Positions 25,417 through 37,291 of a stretch of 64,000 nucleotides of DNA are shown here, in pieces. The notes below the pieces were generated by a model. The model searched no databases, was not told where the DNA came from, and was given only the letters and a program-made list of their open reading frames with translations. Each line of letters starts with the position of its first letter. The first letter of the stretch is position 1. The position numbers and the translations under genes were made by a program. The DNA comes from Gnetum montanum (Eukaryota > Streptophyta > Gnetopsida > Gnetales > Gnetaceae), in NCBI GenBank assembly GCA_015680685.1, contig MNCI01011534.1, forward strand, positions 245,405 through 309,404, in the 5' to 3' direction.

Positions 25417-26165
25417 GATAAAGTGAGCATCAATATTAATATATTTATCTCGTTCATGATGTAACGGATTCCTCACAAGTTGAATTGCGTAAGAATTATC
25501 ACAAAATTATGGAATGGACAGTAGAATATTAATGTAGCACATCCTCAATTTGCATCACTGTAGGTTGAAAAACTCATGGACTCCGAAATTGAAGTTCAGT
25601 TGTCGAGGTTGCATTGCTGTTGGCAAATAATCCGCTGCATATTGAATATAAACATATAAGGTAATGTATAATTTTGCAAAATTAAGATTGACCAATGATC
25701 CTTCACTTTTGTTTTGAATCCAACTGTCGACAAAATGCTCAAGTTTGTATTCTTTTATTAACTTTATCATATATACATATATATAGCCCTAACGTAATAG
25801 TGTGCTAAGCCTATGTTAATATTTCAAATTCTTCTCCCACCTTTTTCATTTAAAAGTATTAAATATTGTAATGTTTGGTCCTATTGAAATAATATCGTTC
25901 GCGCAGAATGTTAACAGGATTTGCAGGTGCAGTTTCATCTTCTTTCCTTGGTGTATAAGTTGTTGTGTTACCCTGACCGGTGTAAACATATATTTCAGGA
26001 GTTCATGTAGCTATGCTAAGTTCTAGTGCCTACTTTAGATCATATAGCAATTTTTTTTAAAAAGTTTTTATACATGTTTTTTTCCTAGAAACCTTTTAGA
26101 GGTTTTATATAAATTTCTTCCCCTCCAGTTTTTTATAAAGAAAGTATATTTAACATCAATGTGAA
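25417..26165 (-). pseudogene. RE-5: Ty1/copia RT-RNase H fragment, internally deleted
   Basis: On the minus strand, 26163-26092 encodes HIDVKYTFFIKN, matching the copia RT motif (Q/H)-x-DVK-x-AF. The next 100 bases hold degenerate equivalents of the YKL-KKALYGLKQAPR segment and an RSG-NLY segment. At 25503-25417 lies CDNSYAIQLVRNPLHHERD followed by KYINIDAHFI, the conserved end of copia RNase H. In an intact element these blocks are about 1.2 kb apart; here only about 0.5 kb separates them, so the middle of RT/RNase H is deleted. Stops are present. An open frame at 25555-25770 between the blocks shows no known domain. Confidence 0.8.
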
Positions 26166-27117
26166 ATAAGGATGAGTTTCTCTTTCCTCCTAAATGTATA
26201 ATGATATGAAATGTTATCATTCTCACTGTTGGTGCCATTGTTTTCTTGAATTTGATTCATTTTGCTACTAAACTGATGATTTTCTGAAATGTTGCCATTC
26301 TTGTTATCGGTACCACTATTTTCTTGAAGTTAATTTCTATACTGGTTCAATGTGTGCAAAAAATTGAGATCCAGTAAGAATCAATGGATCAATAAGAGAA
26401 GAATACTAAGACATAATAAGAATAGAAATTTGAGATATATGAAAGTCATGACACACAAATAATAAAGTTCAAGCAATCAATGACTCAAAATTACATAAGT
26501 ACCAGAAGACATTACAAAGTAGAAGATTCCTTACCAATGCATGAGCACCACAACCAAAAGGTTAAAGAAGTAACTAGTAAGTTTAAGTAGTAAAGACTTT
26601 GCAAAGAGTAGAATCTAGTTTCTTAAATAATAAGACTATCTAAGTATTACTAATTGTAACCAAGTTTAGTTTCTTAAATAAGAAGAGAAGGCTATCTAGA
26701 AGGTTACATTGGAAAGTAAACTAAGACTATGATTTATAAGCTAGGTCAGAGCAGCCAACATATCTATACTCATATCCATATTAATGATGAAGTACAAAGC
26801 AAGGCCAGGAGCGGTCAATGAGCATTGTAAGATGTAACCTAATGTAACTAAGCAAAATGGTGTATGTATATATTTAAGAATTATGAATTTGTTAAAATGA
26901 CTAATTATATATTAAGTTTTCTCATAAACTAAGATTCTTGAGTAATTAAAGTTGTCCTAGAGATGTACAACCAAACTCTAACATACACTTTGTAAGAATT
27001 TCTTTGTAATAATTTTCACTTTATATTTGTCCATTGTTCCATCTTCTTTTAATTTTATCCATAGGGAGAATTACTTTGCAACAATTTTCAATTTATATTT
27101 ATTCAATGTATCACCTT
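26166..27117. other. AT-rich DNA flanking the copia fragment and RE-6
   Basis: No gene is identified. A TATATATTTAAG stretch near 26865 and direct repeats of TTAGTTTCTTAAATAA (26617 and 26667) are present. It could include a copia LTR linked to RE-5, but I cannot define its ends. Confidence 0.4.
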
Positions 27118-27973
27118 TGATGAAACCAATTTTGTAGAAGTTTATGATATTGTATTGTAGCTCTACATACATCATCATAGATACGATGTAGTGGGCCATG
27201 ATCATGCCTTTAAATACTAGCCCACCATCACGTCAAAAAGATAAGTTTTGCTCAACACTTAGCAAAATTCTTATAGTTTTTTTTCGTAAAGTTAGAGTTA
27301 GAGTAAATGCATATAGTATGGTGAATTATAGTTGTATGTAATCTTTATTCGAGTAGATTGTTCATGGATACAATTCAGGAATGGAAATAAAGCTCAAGAT
27401 TATTCTTCATCATTGTAGCATGTCACTTAGCATAGTTTTTACTTTTCTATAATGTCTACCTTTATTAAGTCATTTATAATTCTTAAGTCATTTACTATTC
27501 CAATGTCTATCAGTAAGGCAGAATAAGTACAACTAGTTTTGAGAATAAAGCATAATTGTTTAGTAACCTAGTAGTGACTTGGCTTGATTTGCTCAATATT
27601 GAATTTACTTAGTAATCCCACTAATAATTACATCAGCCCAAGACATGTACAAAAAACTAGGAACAGTTGCTTATCATCATAGAATAGAATAGTTTTACAT
27701 TTCTAGTGTACTTAGAAATAGAATTTACATATAGTTTCACTATGTTTACACTTATCATGATAAAATCCTATCAACATCATTTCATAATGTACCTCACTAA
27801 GAGTTAAACCATACATTTTGTATCTCGCTAACCCTCAATGGGAAGACAACGATTACAAAGTTAACATTAACTCACTAGTATACTTACATTGTCTATTTGC
27901 AAATTGCAATTTGGTCACATGTGAGCACTTGCAACTTGTATGATTGAGTATTGGAATACCCAAGTGCTCATCA
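27118..27973 (+). repeat. RE-6 5' LTR
   Basis: It starts TGATGA and ends GCTCATCA. It aligns with the truncated LTR at 48091-48434. A TATA-like box reads TTTAAATA near 27211. U3 holds TTATGATATTG, equivalent to TTATGATATCATATC in the 3' LTR. Confidence 0.85.
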
Positions 27974-27992
27974 TTGAAATCGTTGCTAGGGA
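27974..27992 (+). promoter_or_regulatory. RE-6 primer-binding site (tRNA-Asp type)
   Basis: TTGAAATCGTTGCTAGGGA lies next to the LTR. It differs from the tRNA-Asp complement TTGGCGCCGTTGCCGGGGA at five positions, mostly transitions. Confidence 0.7.
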
Positions 27993-28116
27993 TGTGTCAG
28001 TGTTTGCTAGTTAATTGATCTTACAAAGTTTGTTATATCAAGTATCACCAAATATATCTTTCATACTTAGAATAATTTCTTAAAATGTACACATCCTTAA
28101 GCGTCAATCAAACTAA

Positions 28117-30076
28117 AATGGCTTCTACAACTAAAGAGAAATCTCCATATATTATTAATCTTAATGAAAGTCATGAAAACGATTATAATGAAGAAGATTA
28201 GAGTGCACCGATGCAAACCAAAATTTCATATGCTCATACTAGCTCTTATTATCCTGATTTCACATTCATTTTCCACTAGGATAAATAGCTCAAATGGAGA
28301 GACTTATAGGCCAACATTGTTTTGATACCTAAATGTTTAACACTATCAATGCTTCAAGTAACCTTCATGATGTCAAGTCTAGGTCATGTACAAGAAGGAT
28401 ATCAAGTTACCAAAAACATGACTATGCCATAATATCTAATAGGGGCTCAAGTAAGAAGGGATGTTGTTATGAAGGTAAGATATGAAGAAGATGAAGAAGA
28501 TGAAGGAAAGAAGGCACCAAAAATAGTTATCCTGGAAGCAAAAGAAGATGCTCCATTCCAAGCTGAAAAATTCTATTAGACTTATCGATCTCCTTCCCAG
28601 ACACTAGTAATCTATATTCAAGATCTTGTAAAAATAAAGCTACATTCAGCTCTTTCATAAACCCCTAGAGGAAATAATGATAACTCTAAACTTACAAGGA
28701 ATTTAAGGCCTAAGATCTCCAATGAATCTAGAAGAGATGAATTAATAAGTTACAAAAGGAGAACTAGCTAGCACCATTCTCCAACTCCTCCATATGCTTC
28801 CTCACATTCATCAATAGATTCTAAGAGGGAACAAAGACTAAGAGATCACAATGGCGATAGAGGAAGTGATCATGAAAGACATGTAAATAGAAGAAGACAA
28901 CCTAATGAAGAAGAAGATGACCATGAAGGAAGAGGAGAAAGGATCAAATATGAAAGAAGAGAGCATCATGAGCATTAGATGGGTCACCACTATAACAGAG
29001 CTTCCAAACCCAAATACTATGAAGAATTCATACTAGCCATCCACAATATGATTAGCATCAAAGAACTAGTGTACATTCCTACCATGCATTTAAGGAATAG
29101 TTACATCAAGCAACTTGACATAAAAAATGTCCCAAAATTTGAATGTGGTTATAATGTAAATCTACAATACCATCTCCAAGCCTTCCACAATGCCTACATC
29201 CTAAAGAGTATAGGGAATGATTTATAGAAACTAAAGTTATTTCCTAGAACACTCATCAAGGAAGCAAAGAGGCGGTATAGATCCATAGAATAAGATTCAA
29301 TATGAAGATGAAGTACCATGTTGGAAGTTTTTAATGATAAGTATCAAACTTACTTAGATGTGCCAAATCTAAGAAAATAGATCTAAGGATGGACACAAGG
29401 GATACATGAATCTCTTGATGCAACAATGGGTAGGTATTAGTCATTATTACATAGATGCCAAGACCATAAATTTTCTCAACAAGAACAACTATGGCATATT
29501 ATTAATGGGTTAAGGAACAAAGAAAGAGAAATCCATGGAGTATATGTCCAAGGCAGAGTATCTAAGATGATAGCTCATCGAATCCAATGGTTGATAGACT
29601 AGGTGGTGAAAGAAGAAGGAGGGCTATGAAAAAGAGAATCAGTTGAAGAATATAATAGAGACCCATTTATCAGAAAAAGAGATGTGAAAATATGTGAAAC
29701 ACAAAAAGAAGAAACATTAGAAGATGCAATCCAATGGAAGATTCTACACATTCAAAAATTAGTAAATGATATCATAACAAAGGTAGAGAAAATGTGGGAT
29801 TCCATGAATGTAAAATTTGCTACATCACTCAAGATAGTAAAGGAAAGAACTAAATAAGATTTCAATCAAAAGAAGAAGAAAAAGGACAATGGAAGTGAGA
29901 ACTATAAGAATAAAGGAAAAGTTGCTACATCAGAGAAAATAATAGATTCAAACTCAAAAGATGACACAAGTTGCAAAGTGTGCCAATATAGGCTTCCTAA
30001 GGGATGTTATCCTATCATGGCCTAGTTACAAGAGTCTAGAGCATATGTACTCAATATGAAATTTGTTAAGAAATAA
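28117..30076 (+). pseudogene. RE-6 gag: single frame interrupted by point stops
   Basis: From an ATG at 28117 (MASTTKEKSPYI) one frame can be followed for about 650 codons, interrupted by roughly twenty stops, most of them TAG, and no frameshift that I could see. There is an N-terminal domain, then a charged linker (about 28690-28980, rich in R, E and H). The Retrotrans_gag core follows at about 29120-29370, including KLKLFPRTLIKEA. A K-rich C-terminal tail ends in CKVCQYRLPKGC (29970-30010), a probable altered zinc knuckle. Gag would form the particle. It is clearly inactive but is the best reference frame for the family in this window. Confidence 0.75.
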
Positions 30077-32197
30077 ATGCCTAGGTAATTACCTTATCCA
30101 CAAATTAATTTCAAATAGTCTTACTAAAAACTGTACTATCCAAGCGAGGCTTATCCTAAATTTTCAAGAACAATACTGGTAGCAGTGGAAATAACCACAA
30201 TCATAGGGAATGGCACTGCCAAGGCAACAATATCCATATAGATAACTGGATCTGTATGAATACTATGTACAATGTTCTATTTCTCTCGAAAACACTTTTG
30301 TTCATACTTCCTCTATCTATTATCCACTTGAATACCATAGACCCTCAACATCATGCATGGAATCTCATCCTTATACATTTCAACCAGCACCATGCCTCTT
30401 GTATCAAGCTCCTAATCCATTACTACTAGTATCACTGCTAGTCATGCAAGGAGAACTATGAATACAACCACAACAAAAGAGTACTACTAAGATAATCACT
30501 AGACAAGATGAAATTATGAAAAGTGAACCAAGATCCATGAAACATCCCTTCTTTAAGGCAAGTCCAAAAAGGGTTCAAAGGATGTTGACTTCATCTAACC
30601 ATGCTTCAATTACACAAAGTCCTTACAAGAACACTATGATTACAATATTCATAGAAGAGCACTTAGTTGTTGTTACACTCATACAAACAATCACACATTG
30701 GATCAAGGCAAGAGCACTTCCTAACAAAAGAAAAGATCTAGGAAATCCTTTAGTCTACCTCCAAATAGCATGACATAAACCATGTAAGGCTCTACTAGAT
30801 TCTAGGTCAGGAGTTAATCTTATCTCTTAAAACATGTATAAGGACTAGAATCTCCCTCTACTAAAGAAAAGTAACATCCAACTAGAGCTAGCAAACCAAT
30901 CAATCATTCTTTTACTTGGGCAATTAGAAGACATAATAACTACCATAAGCAATTAGTCCTATCCTATTGATTTTCTGGTCATCCATGTGGAAAAGAATAA
31001 AGGAGAGCTTCCTATCATCATGGAAAGAGCATGGCTTATCATCATAGATGCTAAGTTGGGAATCAAAGATTTATCCTTGGAAATTTTCAAGGAAGATAAA
31101 GCTGGAATAATTTAGAGGCGCAAAGTTCCATGTATCACATATAGTGATAACAAGTGCAATTATGTGTAAAGAATCTAGACAATAAGACATGATGTCATGA
31201 CAACATGTAACAAATATGTTGAAGACATGTGTATACAATAGTGTCTATATGCAACAACCACCAAACAAGAAGACACATAGTGACTAATTATTAAAAAATA
31301 ATAAGAGTCTAACATATGCATGGAACTAGTAGCTAAAATTATAGGTGCCTATATCAAAGAAACAAATAAACTAGAATAGATACGAAGACAACCTCCCTAC
31401 ACTAAGTCACAATAGAAGGAGGATATTGAATGGGAAAAACTAGAAATACTAAAAATATATGAACTAGAACCACTAAAACTAAAAGTCCTATTGAATGTAC
31501 TTGAATATGCTTTTCTTAATAAAAAAATTTGAGAATCATCAATGTCAATCTTAACAAAGAGAAGAAAAGAAAATTATTGGAAGTGGTGAAAAAATGACCA
31601 ACTACATTGACATGGTCTTATGATGAAATCATTGGCATCGATTCATGCATTAGTCAATATTGAATCTACACTGATCTAGCCATTAATCAACATTACCCAC
31701 CTTAACGAAGGTTGAATTCAAATCTCAAATAAGTTGCCAAGCAAGAGTTAGAAAAGCTGTTAAAAATAATGTTCATCTATCTTATCAAGGATAGTGAATG
31801 GGTTAGTCCATTAGTCATTGTTCCAAAGAAGGATGGTAAATGAAGGGTCTATATAGATTTTCAATTATTGAACATGACAAAATTCAAAGACCATTTCTCT
31901 TTTCCATTTGTTAACCAAGTTCTTGGTACCATTATAGGACATTAGTATTATAGCTTCTTGGATGGATATAGTGAATACAATCAAATTTGTATCACATCAA
32001 AGGAAAATCTTATTTGGCTTATATAATGCTCTTACCACATTCTAGAGACTTGTCCTCAGTATCTTTCAAAAATAAACTGGTAAAGGAGTTGAAGTATTTA
32101 TGGATGATTTTTCCGCATATTGGCTTGACTTCAAATAAGCTTTTAATTGCTTAGAGTAGGTTTTGAAAAGATATGCTGAAAATAATTTGAAGCTCAA
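30077..32197 (+). pseudogene. RE-6 pol, first part: protease and RT up to the RE-7 insertion
   Basis: The protease active-site region is KALLDSRSGVNLIS (30786-30827), with DSR where DSG is expected. RT spans about 31735-32197. It includes WVSPLVIVPKKDGK, VYIDFQLLNM, SFLDGYSEYNQI and an intact EVFMDDFSAY (32088-32117) carrying the catalytic Asp pair. A short deletion lies between the fingers and the FGLYNA segment near 32010. The frame stops at 32197, where RE-7 begins. RT continues at 37292. Confidence 0.8.
32193..32197 (+). repeat. Target-site duplication of RE-7 (left copy)
   Basis: CTCAA lies immediately left of RE-7 and is repeated at 37287-37291. Removing RE-7 and one copy restores alignment of RE-6 RT with RE-12 around 56395. 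Confidence 0.9.
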
Positions 32198-33315
32198 GGA
32201 GGATCGTTGAACTTAAAAGGGAGGGATGAATAAGTTTCCTAAAAAATTATCTTCAACACAAAGGACACACTAGATTTAATGTGGTTCCCCAACTTGGGTA
32301 GTCCACACTCGGAGGGTAGTTTGTTAGCACATTTCTGGATCTCAAAATGTGGTTTGAAGATTATCACACCCTTTACAAGCTCTAAGATCTACTCTAGAGT
32401 GATTTCAATGCCATGAATCCACTCAACCTCGCAAGGTCCTGACAAGCTTAGAATGTGGTTTCTAGGATCCCACAACCCTTACAACTTAAGCTTTGCTCTA
32501 AATTGTAGTGGCACTACACCAACACTCAATCCCTAGGATCCCCACAAGCTCAAGCAATATGCCTTCCCTTGAGAAGAACATCAACCCCACAAGGTAATAA
32601 AAGAAAATAATAATTACAAGGAAAGAATGTAATTGAATTTCCTAATCCTTGTACTTTGAGGTACAACTCACTTTGATCACTTACAACAGACAAAAGACAG
32701 TATAATGAGGAACAATAACAAGAGAATGATGTATACAATGATTGCTTAATAATAACACTTGATAGTTTATAATGCTTGCACATTTTCCAATGGAATGAAA
32801 TATTCTTATAGCCAATATGTTTCTGAAATCACTTTGAAATTCGTACAATGACTATCTAATAGTCACTAAAGATGTCTTCTTTGAGGTTGAAACATCTTTC
32901 TGCATCAGACCTTCATTGTAGAAAGATGTCTTCTCCATAGGAAAGATGTCTACTATTTTTCAAAGATGTCTTTATCTGAGCAACCTTCAATTCATCCAAT
33001 ATGTCTATTATTTTTTGGAGACGTCTTTATTGATTTTCCTACACTTTGGCCAAGACATCTATTGTTTCTCAAAGTTGTCTTTCTTAAGATTCCTTTGCAC
33101 TTTGAAATCTTCATTTCTTGTCATTTTTCTTTAATTTTTGCATGCTTCCTTGAGATCTTGATGATGTTAACTTTGCATGTGAGTCCTTAAGTCCTTTGCT
33201 CCTGCTCCTAATCTACTTAGTCCTTGTCCATAATCTTGTCCTGTACACACAACACAACACAAACATCTTTTGTTCTCCATTTTCCTTAAGATTTTGACAT
33301 ACCAAAAGGTCAAGA
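32198..33315 (-). repeat. RE-7 3' LTR
   Basis: On the minus strand it begins TCTTGACC (TGTTGACC in the other copies). It ends with GATCCTCC where CA is expected, so the terminal dinucleotide has mutated. It holds a cluster of AAGATGTCT/AGACGTCT motifs at 32870-33090. It aligns with 36102-37286 and with the RE-8 LTRs. Confidence 0.88.
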
Positions 33316-33333
33316 ATCTCCCCTTTTGGTGAT
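33316..33333 (-). promoter_or_regulatory. RE-7 polypurine tract
   Basis: On the minus strand, ACCAAAAGGGGAGAT directly precedes the 3' LTR. It is a purine-rich plus-strand priming site. Confidence 0.7.
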
Positions 33334-34599
33334 GCTAAGAACTTTAAAAAGTGGGTTAGTAGACATGCAAATATCCATAACTATTCTCTCCCCCTTTTTG
33401 AATAGCATCAAAAAGGATAAAGCGCATAAACTTATCTCTAAAGAGATATCATAAAAGAGTAACATCATATAGTATGTATGACCAATATCACAAAGACAAC
33501 TCTTCTCCTTGTTGGATATGCATAGAAAGAATAGTGCACAAAAATCAAGACATATAAAGTCCAATATTCCTCATGATATTAGTTTAAATATATCCACCAG
33601 ATCCCAATGGTGCTCAATCATAGACATACCATAGTTACAAATGATATCCATAGTAGCACAATCTTCATCCAAATATATTTCCAAGTGCATACATACTCAT
33701 TGTATAAAAGATATATCATTTTTTAGATAAAGCAATTTCTAAGATATCTATATTAAACACAAGTATCTTGGGGAAGTTTAAGGTATATTATCCAATCATT
33801 TTTTAAAACTCCCTAACAGACCTTCATAATAGAAATATGAGTACTTCTTACTTTAGTTTAGTCCATATTAACAAGAGAGGGCTTAAGTACTCAAGGGAAG
33901 ATATATTCATAGCATGTTGTATTATCATAGAAATACAAACATTCAGTGAAGCAAGAAAAATTAGATAAAGAATACACATTCCTAAGTATCGAATCATAGG
34001 CTAATGATGAAAATCTACATTTCGTTAAGAGCTACCCTTTATTGTTCAAAAAAAAAAGTTAAAATGAACAAAAAGTTAAAATGATGAAAATCTACATTTC
34101 GTTAAGAGCTACCCTTTTTTGTCATGATGCATCTATTGTAGAGAGATTTTTATTCTCCCTTGAGCCTTTTAAGATCTTCATGCTACATAGAAATTATAAG
34201 ATCAACTGTGGAGACTAAGGTCTTTCATTAGTGAATCCTTTTGAAATGTTTATTTTCTCAGAATATACATGAGTTACATTAAAGGTACTAATTCAAATGC
34301 TTCAATTATCAAAAATTTTCAAAAAGCAATTGGACTTTATAATTTCAAAGGGAAGCAACAATGTCATATCAAATGAAACACAATACATATGTTTTTAACC
34401 AGCAATGAATGTTCAAGAAAAAGGATTTTGGTCCATGAATTACATTCAAGGGTTTTAAACTATTTAGAATCAATACATTCTAGTTAACAATCCAAAAGAT
34501 GATTTATCAATAAAAAATTTAAAATTAGAAGAAGCTTCCATAAACTAATCTAGTCTAATCTTATCAAGTCAAGGTATAAAGCTTATAACTATTCTTACC
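33334..34599 (-). other. RE-7 internal non-coding part
   Basis: No domain is recognised. There is a 30-plus base direct repeat of the ATGAAAATCTACATTTCG segment (34003 and 34082). The equivalent part of RE-8 (about 42050-43698) is also non-coding, so the absence of pol here is shared by both copies. Confidence 0.55.
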
Positions 34600-36046
34600 A
34601 TTACTTACCTTTCTTGCTAAGGAGAATGAAGATGCCTAGTAAGCTAGAGAATGAGATCCTTGATTTGGGGTTTCTCCTCTCACACAAACTTCATTGATAT
34701 CCAAGGCATGGCTCCCCTTTTTGAATTTTTTGTTGAGAACCTTTTCATTCTCATGATTCCTCTTCTTGACTCTCCATACTCTCTTGACTTCTTTGTGGTC
34801 TGTCCTTCAATCCTTTTTACCCTGTGAAAAGTTCTTTCTAGGTACACTCGGATAAGACCAAGGAGTCCTATGATATGACCAAGTGCTCATGTGATAATAT
34901 TTTAAATTTCACTCCCATTGCTTATTTTCAAATTTATGACAATAATAACATCTCACTTTCCTATAGTAGTTAAAGTGATCAAACCTTGGAGCTGCTCTTG
35001 GTTGAGGTGTGATTCCCATTGATTCTTCATTCTTTGGTGAAGCCTTTTATTTAGATGGAGTTAGTGTAGATGCTTCTTCTTGTGTACAACATCCAAGCCT
35101 ACTCTTATCATGTGAACTTCTTCCTTGTCCTAGAACCATCTAAAGGGACTTCTTTCCTTTGACCAGCCTCTCATTTACAAGTTTAGCATATGCTAATTCT
35201 TCCTTAGCCTACTCATTAAACTTGGTGAGTTTTTCATTCTTGGCCCTAAGGTCTAAGATTTATTTTGTGAGGTCTAAAAGCTTTAAATTTAATGAAGAGA
35301 TGTCTTGATCCTTGCCTTCTTATTGTTTGTTCAAAAGGCTTTGATACCAACATTGAAAGCTTTCATCTTCATCATTAGATTCATCATCTAAGGTGCCAAC
35401 ATCATCATCTATGAGAGTCATATGGATGAGATGTGAATCTTTTGCATCATCCTCCATTTCGCTTTGGTCTTCATCCTCCCAACTAGTGTATATATCTTTT
35501 TTCTTTTTCATCTTTTCATCACTTCTATTCTTTAGCTTTAACCTATCATTACTAGGATATTCAAAGACCACATGGCCTCTTCCACCACATATCAATAATT
35601 CTATTGAAGAGGAATCAAAGTTAGAACTTGAAAAATTTTTACCTCTTTCCTTACCTTTGAAGCTCTTACTCATTTTCTCAATCACACTAGTTAGTTTCTG
35701 AATCTTAGCCTTAAGGTCTGAGTTCTCTTTCTTGAGATAAAAACATTCATCATTAAGAACTTTAATTTTCACCTCCTTGGCATGTAAAGCCTTTTGTTTC
35801 AATACATAAGTTTTGAAAAGAAATAACTTCACGAAAAAACATCCCATACCTTTTTTCAAGGGAAATATCATTATTCATCCTTTCCTTATTGTTCATATTG
35901 TCATAATCTCCTTTATTTCTGAATAAAAAGTAGGGAATGAGAGACTTATTTTTATAGCAAATGTGATATAGGAATTGAGAAGAATAATTAATGAAGGAAA
36001 TTAGTCTCTTTGTCCAAATGCATCTGATGCTGATAGCCCCTTCCAT
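34600..36046 (-). pseudogene. RE-7 gag (N-terminal domain largely missing)
   Basis: The ATG at 36046 (MEG) corresponds to the RE-8 gag start, but the following UBN2-type domain is mostly gone. The open stretch 35871-35320 (183 codons) holds a coiled-coil-like segment (LKAKIQKLTSVIEKM) and a zinc knuckle, CGGRGHVVFEYPS, at about 35550-35590 whose last Cys is now Tyr. A second knuckle-like CYYCHKF lies near 34940, so gag continues leftwards with stops. Acidic and K-rich tracts lie between. Gag would build particles, possibly using another element's pol. RE-8 gag (40488 onward) is the closest relative in the window. Confidence 0.7.
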
Positions 36047-36087
36047 TTTCACTCTTGGAGATTGATGTAGAGTGCAAGAGAACCTAG

Positions 36088-36099
36088 CTTTGATACCAC
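36088..36099 (-). promoter_or_regulatory. RE-7 primer-binding site (tRNA-iMet type)
   Basis: On the minus strand this reads TGGTATCAAAGC, one base from the copia-typical TGGTATCAGAGC. It lies two bases from the LTR. Confidence 0.8.
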
Positions 36100-36101
36100 T
36101 T

Positions 36102-37286
36102 GAGGATCATTAAACTTAGGAGGATGAATAAGTTCCCAAAAAAAAATTTAACATAAAGCACACATAAGATTTAATGTGGTTTCCCAACTTGGGTCATCCA
36201 CACTTGGAAGGTAGTTGCTAACACACCTCCAAATCTTAAAATGTGGTTTGAAGGGTACCACATCCTATACAAGATCTAAGCTTTCACTCCAAAGTGATTT
36301 GAAGCCACAAATCCACTCAATCCCACAAGGTCCCAACAATCTTAGAATGTGGTTTCCAGGATCCCACAAGCTTTGCAACTTGAGCTCTACTTCGAAGTGT
36401 TGTGGCATTACATTAACACTTAATCCCGCAGGATCCAAACAAGCTCAAGTAAGATTCTTTCCCACAAGAAGCACATCAATCCCAGAGGGAAACAAAAGAG
36501 AACAACAATTACAAGGAAAGAATGCAACTAAATTTGCTAATCCTTGTATTTTGAGGTAAAGCTCACTTTTTTCACTTACAACAAACAAAACATAGTACAA
36601 TGAGGAATAATAACAAGAGAATAATGTATATAATGATTTATTGATAATAACACTTAATAGTACATAATGCTTACATATTTCCCAATGGAATGAAGTCTTC
36701 TTATAGCTAATATGTTTCTAAAATCACTTTATAATTCATGCAATGGCTATCTAATGATGACTGAAGACATCTTCTTTGAGGCTAAGACATCTTTTTGCAT
36801 TAGACCTTCATTTTGAAAAGATGTCTTCTCCACAAGAAAAATGTCTTTGTGGAGACATCTTCATGAAGACGACTTTGTGGAGAAATCTTCATGAAGATGT
36901 CTTTCTCACTAGAAAGATGTCTACTATTTTTCAAAGATGTCTTTGTCTAAGTAACCTTCAATTTGGCTAAGACGTCTACTATTCCCTAGAGATATCTTTA
37001 CTAATTTTTCTATGCTTTAGGCAAGATGTTTGCTATTTCTTGGAGACATCTTTCTTGAGATTCCTTTGCACTTTGAAATCTTTTTTTCTTATCCTTGCTC
37101 TTGAATTTTTTCCTACTTCCTTGATATCTTAATGATGTTGACTTTGCTTGTAAGACCTTGAGTTCTTTGCTCTTGCTCCTAACCTACTTAGTCCTTGTCC
37201 ATAGTATTTTCTTGTAAATACAACACCACACAAACATCCTTTGTTCTCTATTTTCCTTCAGGTTTTGACATACCAAAAGGTCAACA
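36102..37286 (-). repeat. RE-7 5' LTR
   Basis: On the minus strand it starts TGTTGACC and ends GATCCTCA. It carries about ten AAGATGTCTT/AGACATCTT/AAGACGTCT motifs within 36760-37060. It is followed by the CTCAA duplication at 37287-37291. Confidence 0.88.
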
Positions 37287-37291
37287 CTCAA
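37287..37291 (+). repeat. Target-site duplication of RE-7 (right copy)
   Basis: CTCAA is identical to 32193-32197. Confidence 0.9.

Larger units (their letters stand above)
32198..37286 (-). mobile_element. RE-7: copia-like gag-only retrotransposon (minus strand)
   Basis: The two LTRs (36102-37286 as 5' LTR, 32198-33315 as 3' LTR) flank a 2.8 kb internal region with a tRNA-iMet-type primer-binding site and a gag remnant. I find no protease, integrase, RT or RNase H motif on either strand. The CTCAA duplications flank it. Structure, primer type and gag family point to Ty1/copia. Gag without pol matches the class described as TR-GAG (terminal-repeat retrotransposons with a gag domain), which depend on enzymes from other elements. 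RE-8 is a second member. Confidence 0.8.

Noticed and set aside
25555-25770. Possible small host exon on the minus strand.
   Set aside because: It sits between copia RT and RNase H blocks, has no recognised domain, and shows no splice or promoter context that I can support.
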